NCBI RefSeq assembly: GCF_003732485.1
Contig: NZ_MOAK01000087.1
Coordinates: 177,230 to 241,229, forward strand
From: Pseudomonas protegens
Lineage (GTDB): Bacteria; Pseudomonadota; Gammaproteobacteria; Pseudomonadales; Pseudomonadaceae
Reading direction: 5' to 3'
DNA: 64,000 nucleotides
Under the pieces are notes generated by a model. The model did not search any database. It saw only the letters and a program-made list of their open reading frames with translations, and was not told the origin of the DNA. Positions within the stretch are counted from its first letter, which is position 1; every line of letters starts with the position of its first letter. Both the position numbers and the translations under genes were made by a program. This document shows positions 53,601 to 61,608 of the stretch, in pieces.

Positions 53601-53752
53601 TCGATTGGAGCCGGCGCGAGAGTGTGCGGGCTAAGTTGCGGATTTTGGTGCGGCGGATTTTACGTCATTACAAGTACCCGCCCGACAAGGCCGAGGATGC
53701 CGCGCAGATGATTCTCGACCAAACGGAAAAACTTTGTGAGGGGTGGTTCTAG
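50630..53752 (+). CDS. hsdR: Type I restriction endonuclease, HsdR subunit
   Basis: This 1040-residue motor/nuclease subunit translocates and cleaves unmodified DNA. The N-terminal endonuclease has Asp140 and E154-L-K156 ([20 protein letters not shown]). The helicase has Walker A TQGSGKS (296-302) and DEAHRTQY (403-410), with helicase motif III as [11 protein letters not shown] and motif VI near [10 protein letters not shown]. It starts 90 nt after fic. All motifs are intact, so the enzyme should be active if hsdM/S are. Confidence 0.95.
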   Translation: MTEDQLEQETLGWLEEVGYTRLYGPDIAHDGEHPERDNYRQVVLVERLRSAMAKLNPKVPLAAREDALKQVLELGLPVQLSANRLFHRLLVSGVPVQYQKDGETRGDFVRLIDWAEVKANDWLAISQFRIQGRKKLRRPDIILFINGLPLVLLELKNPADVNADLGKAFEQLQTYKEQIPDVFQYNEILVISDGTEARMGSLSADIERFMNWRTIDGETLDPLGQFSELETLVRGALAPEMLLDYLRYFVLFEDDGRLVKKIAGYHQFHAVRAAIQQVVVASRPGGSHKGGVVWHTQGSGKSITMTCFAARVMQETAMENPTIVVITDRNDLDGQLFGVFSLSQDLLREQPVQVESRGDLRTKLANRPSGGIVFATIQKFMPGVDEDSFPVLSLRSNIVVIADEAHRTQYGFNAELKAPAGLQAADSRARYEVGYAQHLRDALPNATFVAFTGTPVSSEDRDTRSVFGEYIHVYDMQQATEDGATVAIYYESRLAKLSLKESELPHIDDQVDELAEDEEDEQQSRLKSRWAALEKVVGASPRIHSVAADMVTHFEERNLGLVGMGQMPGKAMVVAMSREICVHLYNEIVALRPDWHHEDPEKGAIKIVMTGSASDKALLQPHIYSGQVKKRLEKRFKDPLDPLKLVIVRDMWLTGFDAPCVHTLYVDKPMKGHNLMQAIARVNRVFKDKQGGLVVDYIGIANELKAALKEYTGSKGKGRPTVDAHEAYSVLEERLDVLRSLLHGFDYSDFLTGGHKLLAGAANHVLGLEDGKKRFADNALAMSKAFTLCCTLDEAKAVREEVAFFQAIKVILIKRDVSQQKKTDEERELAIRQIIGNAVVSGDVVDIFEAVGLDKPNIGLLDEAFLADVRNLPEKNLAVELLERLLEGEIKSRYSSNLVQEKKFSELLANVIKRYQNRSIETAQVIEELIEMAKKFAAASKRGEKLGLNEDELAFYDALATNEASVRELGDEILAKIAHELTASLRANVSVDWSRRESVRAKLRILVRRILRHYKYPPDKAEDAAQMILDQTEKLCEGWF

Positions 53753-53944
53753 GGTTTTTGGAGTTAGTTGTTATCTAACGATCTTCAGGGAGAGGGGACT
53801 TTGCTATCTAGCGCCCCTTTTCCCTACAACTAGGAGGATCCGACATGAGCCAGTCCACTGATAGCTGTACATAACCAATGGCTTGCGGGTTTCTTGTAAC
53901 GCCGGCCCCACCTTCTATCCCGCTACATCAATGCTTGTCACCAC
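53753..53944. other. Gap with truncated leader copy
   Basis: A 192-bp gap after hsdR. It contains TTGCTATCTAGCGCCCCTTT at 53801, AGGAGG at 53831-53836, and an ATG at 53845 opening only MSQSTDSCT before a stop. The same leader precedes the gene at 55303. This looks like a truncated duplicate of that 5' region. Confidence 0.7.
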
Positions 53945-54982
53945 TCAATGCTCAGCCAATTCCTGCTCTATCTGCTCGATGCTAGGCAAGGTCGATTGCA
54001 ACTCCGCCGGTAGCGCCGCCCTCAGTTGATACTCCGCTACGCCCATGGGTTTGGCGCTGTCACGCAATGCGTACTCCGCCACGACCTTGTTTTTGCTTCT
54101 GCACAACAGCAAACCGATGCTGGGGGCGTCTTTCCGGCTTTTTATCTGGCTGTCCACGACTGTCAGGTAGAAGCCCAACTGGCCCAGGTGTTCAGGTTTG
54201 AACTTGTCAGATTTCAGTTCGATGACCACATAGCAGTGCAGTTTGAGGTGATAAAAAAGCAGGTCGATGAAGAAGTCTTCTCCACCCACTTCCAGTGCCA
54301 CTTGCCGACCAACAAAGGCAAAGCCTGCCCCCAACTCCAGCAGAAATCGGGTGACATGCTGTACCAGGGCATGTTCGATATCGCGCTCGTTTGCTTCTCG
54401 GTTGACGTCGAGAAAGTCGAATACATAAGGGTCTTTCAACAGCTGTTGGGCCAGGTCCGAGTTTGGGGCCGGCAACTGCGTTGAAAAGTTGGTTTGGGCC
54501 ATGCCTTCACGCTCCAGCAAGCGAGTCTCGATGTGCATGCCCAGCACGTTTCGGGACCAGCCGTATTCGACGGCCCGTTGGGCGTAGACCAGGCGCTCTT
54601 GTGGAGCTTTCAGCTTGGTGATCAGCAGCAGATTGTAGCCCCACGGCAATTGTCCAACAGCCTGTTGGACAATTTCAGAATCGGGCCAGGCCTCGGCAAA
54701 GGCGCGCATGTACATCAGGTTGGCGCGGGAGAAACCCTTCATATCGGGGAAGGTTGCACGCAAGTCCTGAGCCAGTCGTTCGATGATTTTGGCACCCCAG
54801 CCTTCGCGGTTCTGGCGTTGGAGTATGTCGTGGCCGATGTGCCAATAGAGTGCGACCAACTCGCGGTTCACTGTCCGCATGGCACGTTGCTGCGCTTGGT
54901 GAATACGGGTTTTCAACTCCGCCAGCCAGTCGCTGTAGCCAACGGGTGGGGTGGTCAGCGAGAGGGGGCGAGAGTCGGTCAT
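53945..54982 (-). CDS. DUF1016 (YhcG-type) PD-(D/E)xK nuclease family protein
   Basis: This 345-residue protein has an N-terminal DUF1016 helical domain (SDWLAELKTRIHQAQQRAMR, LPWGYNLLLITKLK) and a C-terminal nuclease-like core: GGEDFFIDLLFYHLKLHCYV with Asp240 and E255-L-K257 (VIELKSDKF). YhcG-like proteins are linked to DNA or RNA cleavage and often occur in defence islands. It is transcribed against hsdR and flanked by the leader duplication. Its own partner, if any, is not visible. Confidence 0.88.
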   Translation of the reverse strand: MTDSRPLSLTTPPVGYSDWLAELKTRIHQAQQRAMRTVNRELVALYWHIGHDILQRQNREGWGAKIIERLAQDLRATFPDMKGFSRANLMYMRAFAEAWPDSEIVQQAVGQLPWGYNLLLITKLKAPQERLVYAQRAVEYGWSRNVLGMHIETRLLEREGMAQTNFSTQLPAPNSDLAQQLLKDPYVFDFLDVNREANERDIEHALVQHVTRFLLELGAGFAFVGRQVALEVGGEDFFIDLLFYHLKLHCYVVIELKSDKFKPEHLGQLGFYLTVVDSQIKSRKDAPSIGLLLCRSKNKVVAEYALRDSAKPMGVAEYQLRAALPAELQSTLPSIEQIEQELAEH

Positions 54983-55302
54983 GCGGCCTCTTTCTGGGGT
55001 TTCAGATCAGTGCGGGTTTTGATTGCCGAGAGGGCCGGGGAACGAAGTATCAGGAGGGAGGCCGGTAGGGCTTTTCATCACGTCTGAAACTGTAGGCAGG
55101 GCATTTCTTTGGTACAACGGCAGCGCTGTAAGGCAGGTCCGGTTTGTGCGTAAGGGGTTACTGTTTTATCGATCCGCTACACACAAGGGGGTTGAAACCA
55201 GCAAGGTGGATATCGGCTATAGAGTGACCTTGGCAAAACCATCTGACCTTCAATCGATTTTGCTATCCTGCGCCCCTTTTCCCTACCGCAAGGAACGCAG
55301 GC
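54983..55302. other. Gap between the DUF1016 gene and the secreted-protein pair
   Basis: A 320-bp gap with no gene recognised. It must carry the promoter of the 55303 gene, including an extended -10-like TGCTATCCT at 55261-55269 in the duplicated leader segment (55260-55285). Short frames here show no family character. Confidence 0.6.
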
Positions 55303-56271
55303 ATGACCCAGCCCATTGGCAGCAGTTCGCAAACAAGGGCTGGCAAACAGCATTACCTCCAACACCTCCTATCCCACCTGGCTCCAGCACTCTTGTTGGG
55401 CCTGGCAATCCTCGCCCCAACCGCCCAAGCCAACCCCACCACCACCTACCGCGGCACCCTCGGCGACACCCCGGTTGAACTGGCGCTCACCTACGACTCC
55501 CAATACGGCGGCGGTATGTCCGGCTATTGGTTCTCCGAGTCCGAGCGCTTGCCCATGGCGTTGGAATCCACCCCTTTCCATCCCGGCTCCGCGCTGTTGA
55601 TCAACATCATGGACAACCCGACCCTGCCGGCGACGGCGGTGTCGTTGCAGCCGTTCGCCGAGGGCACGGAGGCGTTGCAGGGCAGTCTGGTGGATTTGCG
55701 CACGGGCACGCAGCAGCCGTTGCAGTTGCAGCGGGTGACGCGCTTTGGCGACAGTCAGCGGGAGGCGTTTGAGGGGGAGTTGTTGCAGCCGGTGTTCGAT
55801 CGGGATTTCTATTTCAGTGTGCATGCCGCGCGCAAGGCCGGGGAGGAGGTGGCGCAGGTGGACAGTATCCGGGTGATCAGCCGGGCCACCGGTAAGCGGG
55901 TGCAGGAGATTAGCGGGCAGTGGTGTCTGTCGTCCGTGGGCACCAGGACGCTGACCTTCGGGCATTTTCATGCCGAGGCGCGGATGGACTTTCAGGTCCA
56001 GGGCTATCGCGTGGGGGAGGCGGATGGCCGGGTGTGGTGCTCGCCCACGCAGTACTACCTGTACAGCCGGGATCTGCGGACCTATCGGCGTCATCCGCAG
56101 TTGGAGCAGTTCGCGGTGGACGGTGATCTGCGCTTTTCCCCCAGTGGGCAGATGGAGTTCAGCAAGCAGGACTTTATCAATTACGACAAGCGCACTCGGC
56201 GTTGGGATTATTACCGGGTGATCACCCCTGAGCGTTTGGAATATCTGTCGTCGGGCGAGGAGCGTTTCTGA
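55303..56271 (+). CDS. Exported protein of unknown function, paralogue 1
   Basis: This 322-residue precursor has a signal peptide with a long polar n-region (hydrophobic core APALLLGLAILAPTAQA near 27-43). The mature start YRGTLGDTPVELALTYDSQY resembles YEGTLGKQAIVLTLGSQNAV of the next gene. The rest is beta-rich with YYRVITPERLEYLSSGEE at the end. No family was recognised. Its last base is the first of the next gene's start codon, so they are coupled. Confidence 0.8.
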   Translation: MTQPIGSSSQTRAGKQHYLQHLLSHLAPALLLGLAILAPTAQANPTTTYRGTLGDTPVELALTYDSQYGGGMSGYWFSESERLPMALESTPFHPGSALLINIMDNPTLPATAVSLQPFAEGTEALQGSLVDLRTGTQQPLQLQRVTRFGDSQREAFEGELLQPVFDRDFYFSVHAARKAGEEVAQVDSIRVISRATGKRVQEISGQWCLSSVGTRTLTFGHFHAEARMDFQVQGYRVGEADGRVWCSPTQYYLYSRDLRTYRRHPQLEQFAVDGDLRFSPSGQMEFSKQDFINYDKRTRRWDYYRVITPERLEYLSSGEERF

Positions 56272-56957
56272 TGCGCGGGTTTGAATTTGCTCGGGGGCTG
56301 GCGGTGCTGGTGTTGGCGCTGTGGCTGTTGCCGGCGCAGGCGTCCCATGGGGTGTATGAGGGGACCTTGGGCAAGCAGGCGATTGTCTTGACCCTGGGTA
56401 GCCAGAATGCGGTCTACCAGGGCACCTATGCCTATCAGCGCTATCGCACGCCGATCCGCCTCAAGCCGACCTTCAGCTACAGCAACAAGACGCTGGCCAT
56501 GGATGAGCTGGACGAGCAGGGCTTGCCGGTGGCGCGTCTGCAGTTCAATGACTTGATGAACTCCCGCCAGCAGGAGCAGGTGCGCGGCACCTGGACCAGT
56601 TATCGCACGGGCAAGTCCTTGCCCATTGCGCTGAAGCTGGTGGGGCTGGTGGATTCGGATCGCTCGTGGCCGCAGCCGGTCACCACGCTGTTGCAGAGTG
56701 CTTCCACCAAACGCTGGTATTTCCAGGTGCCGATGCAGGGCAATGATCAGCGAATCACGACGCTGGAGGTGATGGACAAGGCCACCGGCAAGTTGCTGGT
56801 GAGCCTGGCGATCGCGGCACCGGGCTGTCCGAATCAGGGAGTGGATACCTTGCAGTTGCAGGGTGAGGGGGAGCAACTGCGGATTGCTTTCAAGGACTGC
56901 ACGTTTCCGGGGTTTCGGTGGAATGAGGGCGGTGGGAGCTTTGCGCCGTTGCCTTGA
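56271..56957 (+). CDS. Exported protein of unknown function, paralogue 2
   Basis: This 228-residue precursor has a signal peptide (hydrophobic core LAVLVLALWLLPAQA). The mature N-terminus is homologous to that of the preceding protein (YEGTLGKQAIVLTLGSQNAV; QGTYAYQRYRTPIRL). It is a shorter relative of the same beta-rich family, with two C-terminal cysteines (APGCPNQ, KDCTFPG) that may pair. Function is unknown; the pair is probably periplasmic or envelope-associated. Confidence 0.8.
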   Translation: MRGFEFARGLAVLVLALWLLPAQASHGVYEGTLGKQAIVLTLGSQNAVYQGTYAYQRYRTPIRLKPTFSYSNKTLAMDELDEQGLPVARLQFNDLMNSRQQEQVRGTWTSYRTGKSLPIALKLVGLVDSDRSWPQPVTTLLQSASTKRWYFQVPMQGNDQRITTLEVMDKATGKLLVSLAIAAPGCPNQGVDTLQLQGEGEQLRIAFKDCTFPGFRWNEGGGSFAPLP

Positions 56958-57044
56958 GGCCCGTTCGTTTGCGCCCTTTGGGGACGTGGCGGCTGGTGGA
57001 TTAGATGAGTCTGGTGTTGAACCTGGAAGTGGTGGAGCCATCGT

Positions 57045-57527
57045 ATGGATGACAAGCAATCCCCTGTGCTGATTCAGGTGTACATGGCCGATGACGATGG
57101 CGCCGTTCGCGAGGAGTTGCCGGCGCGGCGCATCGATGAGGATACCTACGAGTTGCTGTCTTCGCCGGGGCTGGCACAGAACCTGGCGCGGGGCGATATC
57201 GTTTCAATCCGCAATCCCGATGCTCCGGCGCAAGTACTGCGCCGAGGCGGGAATTTCTGCATTCAGATCTATGCCGATTACATTGATCCTACGGTGATCA
57301 GTGCGCTTGAAAACGAGGTCGCTGGTGAACTGGGCGGAACCCTGGATGGGCTGTTCGAGGGGAACCGGTCATTTGCTGTTCCTGCAAGGAATGGCATGGA
57401 CCGTATCAATGCGGTGTTCGATCGCTTCCGCGAGAAAACCGGGATCGAGTGGTACTACGCCAATGTCTATAAAAACCTCGACGACGATGAGGACGAGACG
57501 CTGTTGAACTGGTGGTTGGACGTGTGA
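57045..57527 (+). CDS. DUF4265-like protein
   Basis: This 160-residue soluble protein has an N-terminal part (EELPARRIDEDTYELLSSPG; LARGDIVSIRNP) that resembles DUF4265, a family of unknown function. The C-terminal acidic tail is NLDDDEDETLLNWWLDV. It follows the exported pair by 87 nt, and may belong with them or not. The DUF assignment is from memory. Confidence 0.68.
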   Translation: MDDKQSPVLIQVYMADDDGAVREELPARRIDEDTYELLSSPGLAQNLARGDIVSIRNPDAPAQVLRRGGNFCIQIYADYIDPTVISALENEVAGELGGTLDGLFEGNRSFAVPARNGMDRINAVFDRFREKTGIEWYYANVYKNLDDDEDETLLNWWLDV

Positions 57528-57549
57528 TCATCCTTGGGGCTGCCGCCAG

Positions 57550-57597
57550 AGCGACCAAGTAACCGACCAAGTAACCGACCAAGTAACCGATCAAGCA
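57550..57597. repeat. Tandem 12-bp repeat related to fic
   Basis: GACCAAGTAACC is repeated with few changes four times. The array shares AGCGACCAAGTAACCGA exactly with 50286-50302 in fic, and in one frame codes QSDQVTDQVTDQVTDQA, but there is no start codon. Confidence 0.88.
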
Positions 57598-57663
57598 GGT
57601 TGGCAGCTTCGAGTCATTACAGAGTGATGCACCTTGGCTTACCACTGCTCTCTTGAGGACACC

Positions 57664-57683
57664 TTCGCCGGTAAACCGGCTCC
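57664..57683. repeat. Degenerate REP unit
   Basis: TTCGCCGGTAAACCGGCTCC is a REP core with A in place of the usual G, lying alone downstream of the repeat array. Confidence 0.75.
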
Positions 57684-57886
57684 GAGCCTGTAAGGCAAAT
57701 CTGTATTTTCGGTAAGCAGTGGCTGCCCTCGATGATTGCGGCCACCCTCGGTGATGAGTAGATCAAACGTCCACCCCTTGCGATGCCTGGTTGCGGCAGG
57801 AGTATTGGTTTTTCCAGCGCCAGCAGGTTGTGTCGGACGAATGCCTGTTTGTTCGTCTGTACGGCCTTGCCGTAGATGGTGGAGCC

Positions 57887-58204
57887 ATGTATACCGTTAT
57901 CGAAACAGAGGTCTTCAAGCGCTACGCCGAGCCGATCTGGAATGACACCGAGCGCTTGGAGTTCATCACCTGGTTGGTCGCAGACCCATGGGTTGGAGAC
58001 GTCATCCCCGGTACCGGAGGGCTGCGCAAGGTGCGCTGGTCTTGCAGTGGCATCGGCAAGCGCGGCGGCACACGAGTCATCTACTACAACCTGCTTTCGG
58101 AAGGTCTTATTTGGTTGCTGATCGTCTACACCAAGGCGAAGTTAGACAATCTGCCCATCGGCTTTCTGAATCAATTGAAAGAGGGAATCAGTCATGGACC
58201 ATGA
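57887..58204 (+). CDS. RelE/HigB-type toxin
   Basis: This 105-residue protein has the RelE-superfamily motif TGGLRKVRWSCSGIGKRGGTRVIYYN (read in parts: GGLRKVRW, GKRGGTRVIYY) and LIVYTKAKLDNL, as in HigB2-like toxins. The ATG at 57887 follows GGTGGAG; the earlier ATG at 57791 is a poor start. It overlaps its antitoxin by 11 bp, and toxin-first order is the HigBA arrangement. Confidence 0.86.
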   Translation: MYTVIETEVFKRYAEPIWNDTERLEFITWLVADPWVGDVIPGTGGLRKVRWSCSGIGKRGGTRVIYYNLLSEGLIWLLIVYTKAKLDNLPIGFLNQLKEGISHGP

Positions 58205-58478
58205 ACTGCAGCAGTTTCAGAAGGATTTGCTGACTTCGGTGGGCCAGATGAAAGCCGGCAAGGCGGCGCGTGCAACGGTGGTAAAACTGTCCGGGGCGGC
58301 AGAGGCCCGGGCTAAGGTGGGGCTCTCTCAGAGTGCGTTCGCCACGCTGTTGGGGGTCAGCCTGCGTACACTGCAGGATTGGGAGCAAGGCCGGCGCCAG
58401 CCGACAGGCGCGGCTCAAACGCTGCTGCGTGTGGCCAGCCAGTACCCTGAAGCCTTGCGGGCTTTGCAGCCGGTTTGA
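58194..58478 (+). CDS. HigA-type antitoxin (XRE helix-turn-helix)
   Basis: This 94-residue protein has an N-terminal helical part and an HTH_3 domain GLSQSAFATLLGVSLRTLQDWE followed by QGRRQPTGAAQTLLRVA (both shown in parts below 20 residues: LSQSAFATLLGVSLRTL and RRQPTGAAQTLL). It should bind the toxin and repress the operon. It is followed by a strong terminator. Confidence 0.88.
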   Translation: MDHELQQFQKDLLTSVGQMKAGKAARATVVKLSGAAEARAKVGLSQSAFATLLGVSLRTLQDWEQGRRQPTGAAQTLLRVASQYPEALRALQPV

Positions 58479-58501
58479 TGGCGAGTAGACCAGGCGCTGA
58501 C

Positions 58502-58528
58502 AAGCCGGTCTTGATGACCGGCTTTTTT
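58502..58528 (+). terminator. Terminator of the higBA-like operon
   Basis: A 9-bp stem AAGCCGGTC/GACCGGCTT with loop TTGAT, followed by a T-run ending at 58528, lies 24 nt after the antitoxin stop codon. Confidence 0.92.
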
Positions 58529-58556
58529 GTGCATGCCTGACAGATTCGCATAGTCA

Positions 58557-58613
58557 CTGGTTTGCCAGCGAGGGTGTCCTTGAGACCGCCTTCGCCGGCA
58601 AGCCGGCTCCTAC
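58557..58613. repeat. REP pair
   Basis: CTGGTTTGCCAGCGA and an inverted TTCGCCGGCAAGCCGGCTCC unit lie between the antitoxin gene and the siderophore receptor gene. Confidence 0.85.
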
Positions 58614-58665
58614 AATACAGGGGCTAACTTGAGAGGCGCATTCGCGCTGGGCGGTTGGCGCTGCC

Positions 58666-60849
58666 TCAGAAACTCACCGAAGCACTCAACCTAGCCGTCA
58701 GCGGCGCGCCCTGGAACAGGTAGTCGTCGCCCATGTATTCACCGGCATCGCGCCAGTAGCGCTTGTCGAACAGGTTGTCCAGGGTCAGGCGGAACACGGT
58801 GTCGTAGCCATCGATGCGCGTGCTGTAGCGGCTGCCGATGTTGAAGATGGCGTAGGCGCCGGTGGCGACGTTGCCCTGGCGGTCGGCGTACTTGCTGCCG
58901 CTGTACTGCACGCCACCCAGCAGGGCCAGGCCGTCGAGCCAGGGTAGGGCGTAGTCGCCTTGGAGGCTGGCCCGCAGGCGTGGGACGTTGAGGGTTTGAT
59001 GGCCTTCGTAGGCCGGGGTGCCGGTGTCCTCGACCCGGGAGCGGATCGCCGCGACGCTGGCGGCAATCTGCAGGCGCTGGGTGGCCCAGCCGTTGGCGGA
59101 GAGCTCCAGGCCGGTGTTCTTTTGCTGGCCCTGCTGGACGTAGGTGAAGCCGCCTGCAGCGTCCGGGCGCGAGTACTGGTAGGCCTGGCGCATCTGGAAC
59201 AGGGCGGCGGTAAAACTCATGCGCTGCCAGTCGTATTTGATCCCGGTTTCGATTTGGCGCGAGACGGTGGGGGCCAGGGTGTCGCCACTGTTGCTGGCGA
59301 ACCATGGGGCCTGGCCACCCAGGCTCAGGCCCTTGCTGTACTGGGTGTACAGCGCAATATTGTTGATCGGTTTGTAGATCAACGCGGCCTGGGGCAGGAA
59401 TACATAGCGTTGGGTGTGGCGATCGCGCACGCCGTCCTTGTCGAAGCTTTCTTCGTCGAGGCGCACTTCGCGCCCGCCGAGGACGGTCTGCCACTGATCG
59501 TTGAAGCTGATGCGGTCGCTGAGGAACAGGCCGTATTGACGGCTGTCGAGGCGTTTGTGGGTGTCGTTGAGGGCGCCGTTGTAGCGGTCGAAGTTTTCCG
59601 GCTCGCTCTGGATATTGCCCGTGCCAATCCATTGATTGATGGACTCGCGCCGGTCCACCACGCGGCGGAACGCACTGCTTCCCACGGTCAACTCATGCCC
59701 CAGTCCTGCAGCGTCGAAACGACCGTTGAGCACCGCCTGCACTTCATCGTTGCGCCGGGTGTCGTCGGGGCTGCGAAAGTCGTAGAGGTCGTAGTTGCCC
59801 TCGGGGCTGAAGTAGTTGCCGTTGGCGTTGATGCAGCCGGTGGTACAGCCGCCCCAGGCAAACGAGCTGTAGTCATCGATCACCACCCGGCTGCGGGACG
59901 CACTGAGGTTGCCCTTCCAGTCGTCGTTGAAGCGGTACTCGAAGTTGCCGCCGATATTCAGCGATTCGTTGGTCACCGGCTTTGACCCGCTCTGGTGTCC
60001 CAGGAGTTTTTTCGGCGAGGCGTGGTGGGGCAGGCTGGAGCCGCCCAGCAGTTGATAACCCGGGGCCGAGCGCTGTTGCTTGTTCTGGTATTCGATATCC
60101 AGTTGCAGCAGGGCATCGGGGCTGATGTTCCAGTCGAAGGCCAGGGAGGCAAAGTCGCGCTGGCCGTTGGTGTGCTCGACGTAGGAGTGCAGGTCTTCAT
60201 GGGCCAGGTTGGCCCGCAGGCCGAACTGCTGTTCGCTGCCGAACCAGCCGCCCACGTCGGTGGCCAGGTAACCGCTGCCGCGATCGTCGGTGGAGACGGT
60301 CACCGAGCGGATATCCGTGGGCCGCTTGGTCACGTAGTTGATCAGCCCACCCGGCTCGCTGACCCCGCTTTGCAGGCCGGAAAGGCCCTTGAGCAGTTCC
60401 ACCCGCTGCTTGTTTTCCAGGGCGACGTTCTGTTCGCCGGTGACGGTGCGGTTGTTGATCTTGTAGCTGCTGGCGGCGTTCAGGGAAAAGCCGCGCACCT
60501 CGAAGTTTTCGTAGTAGCCCACCGGCGCGTAGCTCTGGCCCACCGAGGCGTCGTTCTTCAGCACCTCGCTGAGCAGCCGCGCCTGTTGGTCCTTGATCAG
60601 CTCTTCGTTGATCACGCTGATGGACGCCGGGGTGTCCAGCAGCGGCGTTTCGCTGAAGCCGCCCACCGAGGCGCTGTCGGCGCGGTAGCCGTATTGCTCT
60701 TCGCCACTGACGGTCTGGGTCGGTAACTGGGTGCCGCTGGCGTTGGCCACGGCGTGGCTACCGGCCAGCAGCAGGCCGAGGGTCAGGCGATTGAAAGGCA
60801 ATCCTGTGGAGCAGGCGCGTGTGTGGGGCGTCGGGTGAGTCCGGCTCAT
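58666..60849 (-). CDS. TonB-dependent siderophore receptor
   Basis: This 727-residue outer-membrane receptor has a signal peptide (FNRLTLGLLLAGSHAVANA), a plug domain with DTPASISVINEELI and GLQSGVSEPGG, and a C-terminal beta-barrel ending in ARLSASVSF, with the terminal Phe read by the BAM machine. The start at 60849 is the likely one; the upstream extension is not. It imports a ferric siderophore with TonB energy. No sigma/anti-sigma pair adjoins it, and no clear Fur box was seen upstream. Confidence 0.94.
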   Translation of the reverse strand: MSRTHPTPHTRACSTGLPFNRLTLGLLLAGSHAVANASGTQLPTQTVSGEEQYGYRADSASVGGFSETPLLDTPASISVINEELIKDQQARLLSEVLKNDASVGQSYAPVGYYENFEVRGFSLNAASSYKINNRTVTGEQNVALENKQRVELLKGLSGLQSGVSEPGGLINYVTKRPTDIRSVTVSTDDRGSGYLATDVGGWFGSEQQFGLRANLAHEDLHSYVEHTNGQRDFASLAFDWNISPDALLQLDIEYQNKQQRSAPGYQLLGGSSLPHHASPKKLLGHQSGSKPVTNESLNIGGNFEYRFNDDWKGNLSASRSRVVIDDYSSFAWGGCTTGCINANGNYFSPEGNYDLYDFRSPDDTRRNDEVQAVLNGRFDAAGLGHELTVGSSAFRRVVDRRESINQWIGTGNIQSEPENFDRYNGALNDTHKRLDSRQYGLFLSDRISFNDQWQTVLGGREVRLDEESFDKDGVRDRHTQRYVFLPQAALIYKPINNIALYTQYSKGLSLGGQAPWFASNSGDTLAPTVSRQIETGIKYDWQRMSFTAALFQMRQAYQYSRPDAAGGFTYVQQGQQKNTGLELSANGWATQRLQIAASVAAIRSRVEDTGTPAYEGHQTLNVPRLRASLQGDYALPWLDGLALLGGVQYSGSKYADRQGNVATGAYAIFNIGSRYSTRIDGYDTVFRLTLDNLFDKRYWRDAGEYMGDDYLFQGAPLTARLSASVSF

Positions 60850-61105
60850 GAACAATCCTAGAAGGCGACGCTGTCCCCATGGCAGAAGCCGGGGGAGGTT
60901 CCTGAGAAGGCTACGATCGTCGACCTGAGTCTGTAGTGAGGAACAGCGGGGGAGCCCTGCAGGCATCAGGCCAGGGCCTGGCGGTTGCCGCTGGGTGCTG
61001 TCGGGCAGGCGCCATCATACAAGGTGCGGCGTGGGGGTAAAGGCGGGAAATGAATCAACTCAGGTTGCCGAGGGGGGCGGCGCTGATGGGTGAAAAGGGG
61101 CTGCG

Positions 61106-61354
61106 TTACTGGTCGGGCTCGGGGGTGTTCATTTGCAGGGATTCAATCTGTTGTTCCAGGGATTCAATCTTGTTGAGCAGGATAGTGATGAGTTTTTCGT
61201 CCAGGGGGCGGGCGTCGGTGGCGGTCAGGGACTTTTCCAGGCGGTTGACGATTTCATGGTTCATGCTGCGGTTTTCCTGCTTGGCGATGCGCTTGACTTG
61301 CAGGTGAAGCTCACCAGGCAGGCGAACGATGAACTTTTGAACGGGGGCGCACAT
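61106..61354 (-). CDS. Arc-family ribbon-helix-helix protein
   Basis: This 82-residue protein has an RHH fold (QKFIVRLPGELHLQVKRIAK; NRSMNHEIVNRLEKSL) followed by a leucine-rich C-terminal helix (ITILLNKIESLEQQIESLQ) that may be a coiled coil. No toxin gene is adjacent, so it is more likely a regulator than an antitoxin. Targets are unknown. Confidence 0.86.
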   Translation of the reverse strand: MCAPVQKFIVRLPGELHLQVKRIAKQENRSMNHEIVNRLEKSLTATDARPLDEKLITILLNKIESLEQQIESLQMNTPEPDQ

Positions 61355-61555
61355 GCCGAACCTCAGGTGATATCAAAAAGAAACATCATAGAAAGGTCGG
61401 TAGCGGCAGGGCCTCAAGAAAATTCTGAAAAACTGAAAGAATCGTAAGCAGTTTTATTCAGCGGTTTTGGACGCTGGCTGAGTCGGATCTGATTGATGGG
61501 GGGATTCATCTCCATAAAAAAGTCAGGCCGCTCAGTCAAGGATCAACACTTGGGT

Positions 61556-61585
61556 TGTGGCGAGCGAGCTTGCTCCCTCGCCACA
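61556..61585. repeat. Palindromic hairpin of a second repeat type
   Basis: TGTGGCGAGCGAGCTTGCTC and its partner CCTCGCCACA form a long hairpin 23 nt from the end of the aldehyde dehydrogenase gene. The family differs from the GTAGGAGC REP and is common in fluorescens-group genomes. Confidence 0.82.
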
Positions 61586-61608
61586 GGTCACGTTGCTTTG
61601 GTGCTACC

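Larger units (their letters stand above)
57528..57886. other. Gap with repeat array and REP remnant
   Basis: About 360 bp. It holds four near-identical 12-bp units (57550-57597) related to the fic repeat, a degraded REP (57664-57683) and the promoter region of the toxin-antitoxin pair. No gene is called. A frame reading QSDQVTDQVTDQV lacks a start and looks like a gene remnant. Confidence 0.7.

Noticed and set aside
57045..57645. Reverse-strand frame reading YLVGYLVGYLV at the repeat array
   Set aside because: It is only the complementary reading of the DQV repeat array.
43696..58528. Integrase or attachment site for the accessory region
   Set aside because: No integrase, transposase or tRNA gene was found, and no convincing att direct repeats beyond the leader and DQV repeats.
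60850..61105. Fur box upstream of the TonB-dependent receptor
   Set aside because: No clear GATAATGATAATC-like palindrome was visible in the gap.
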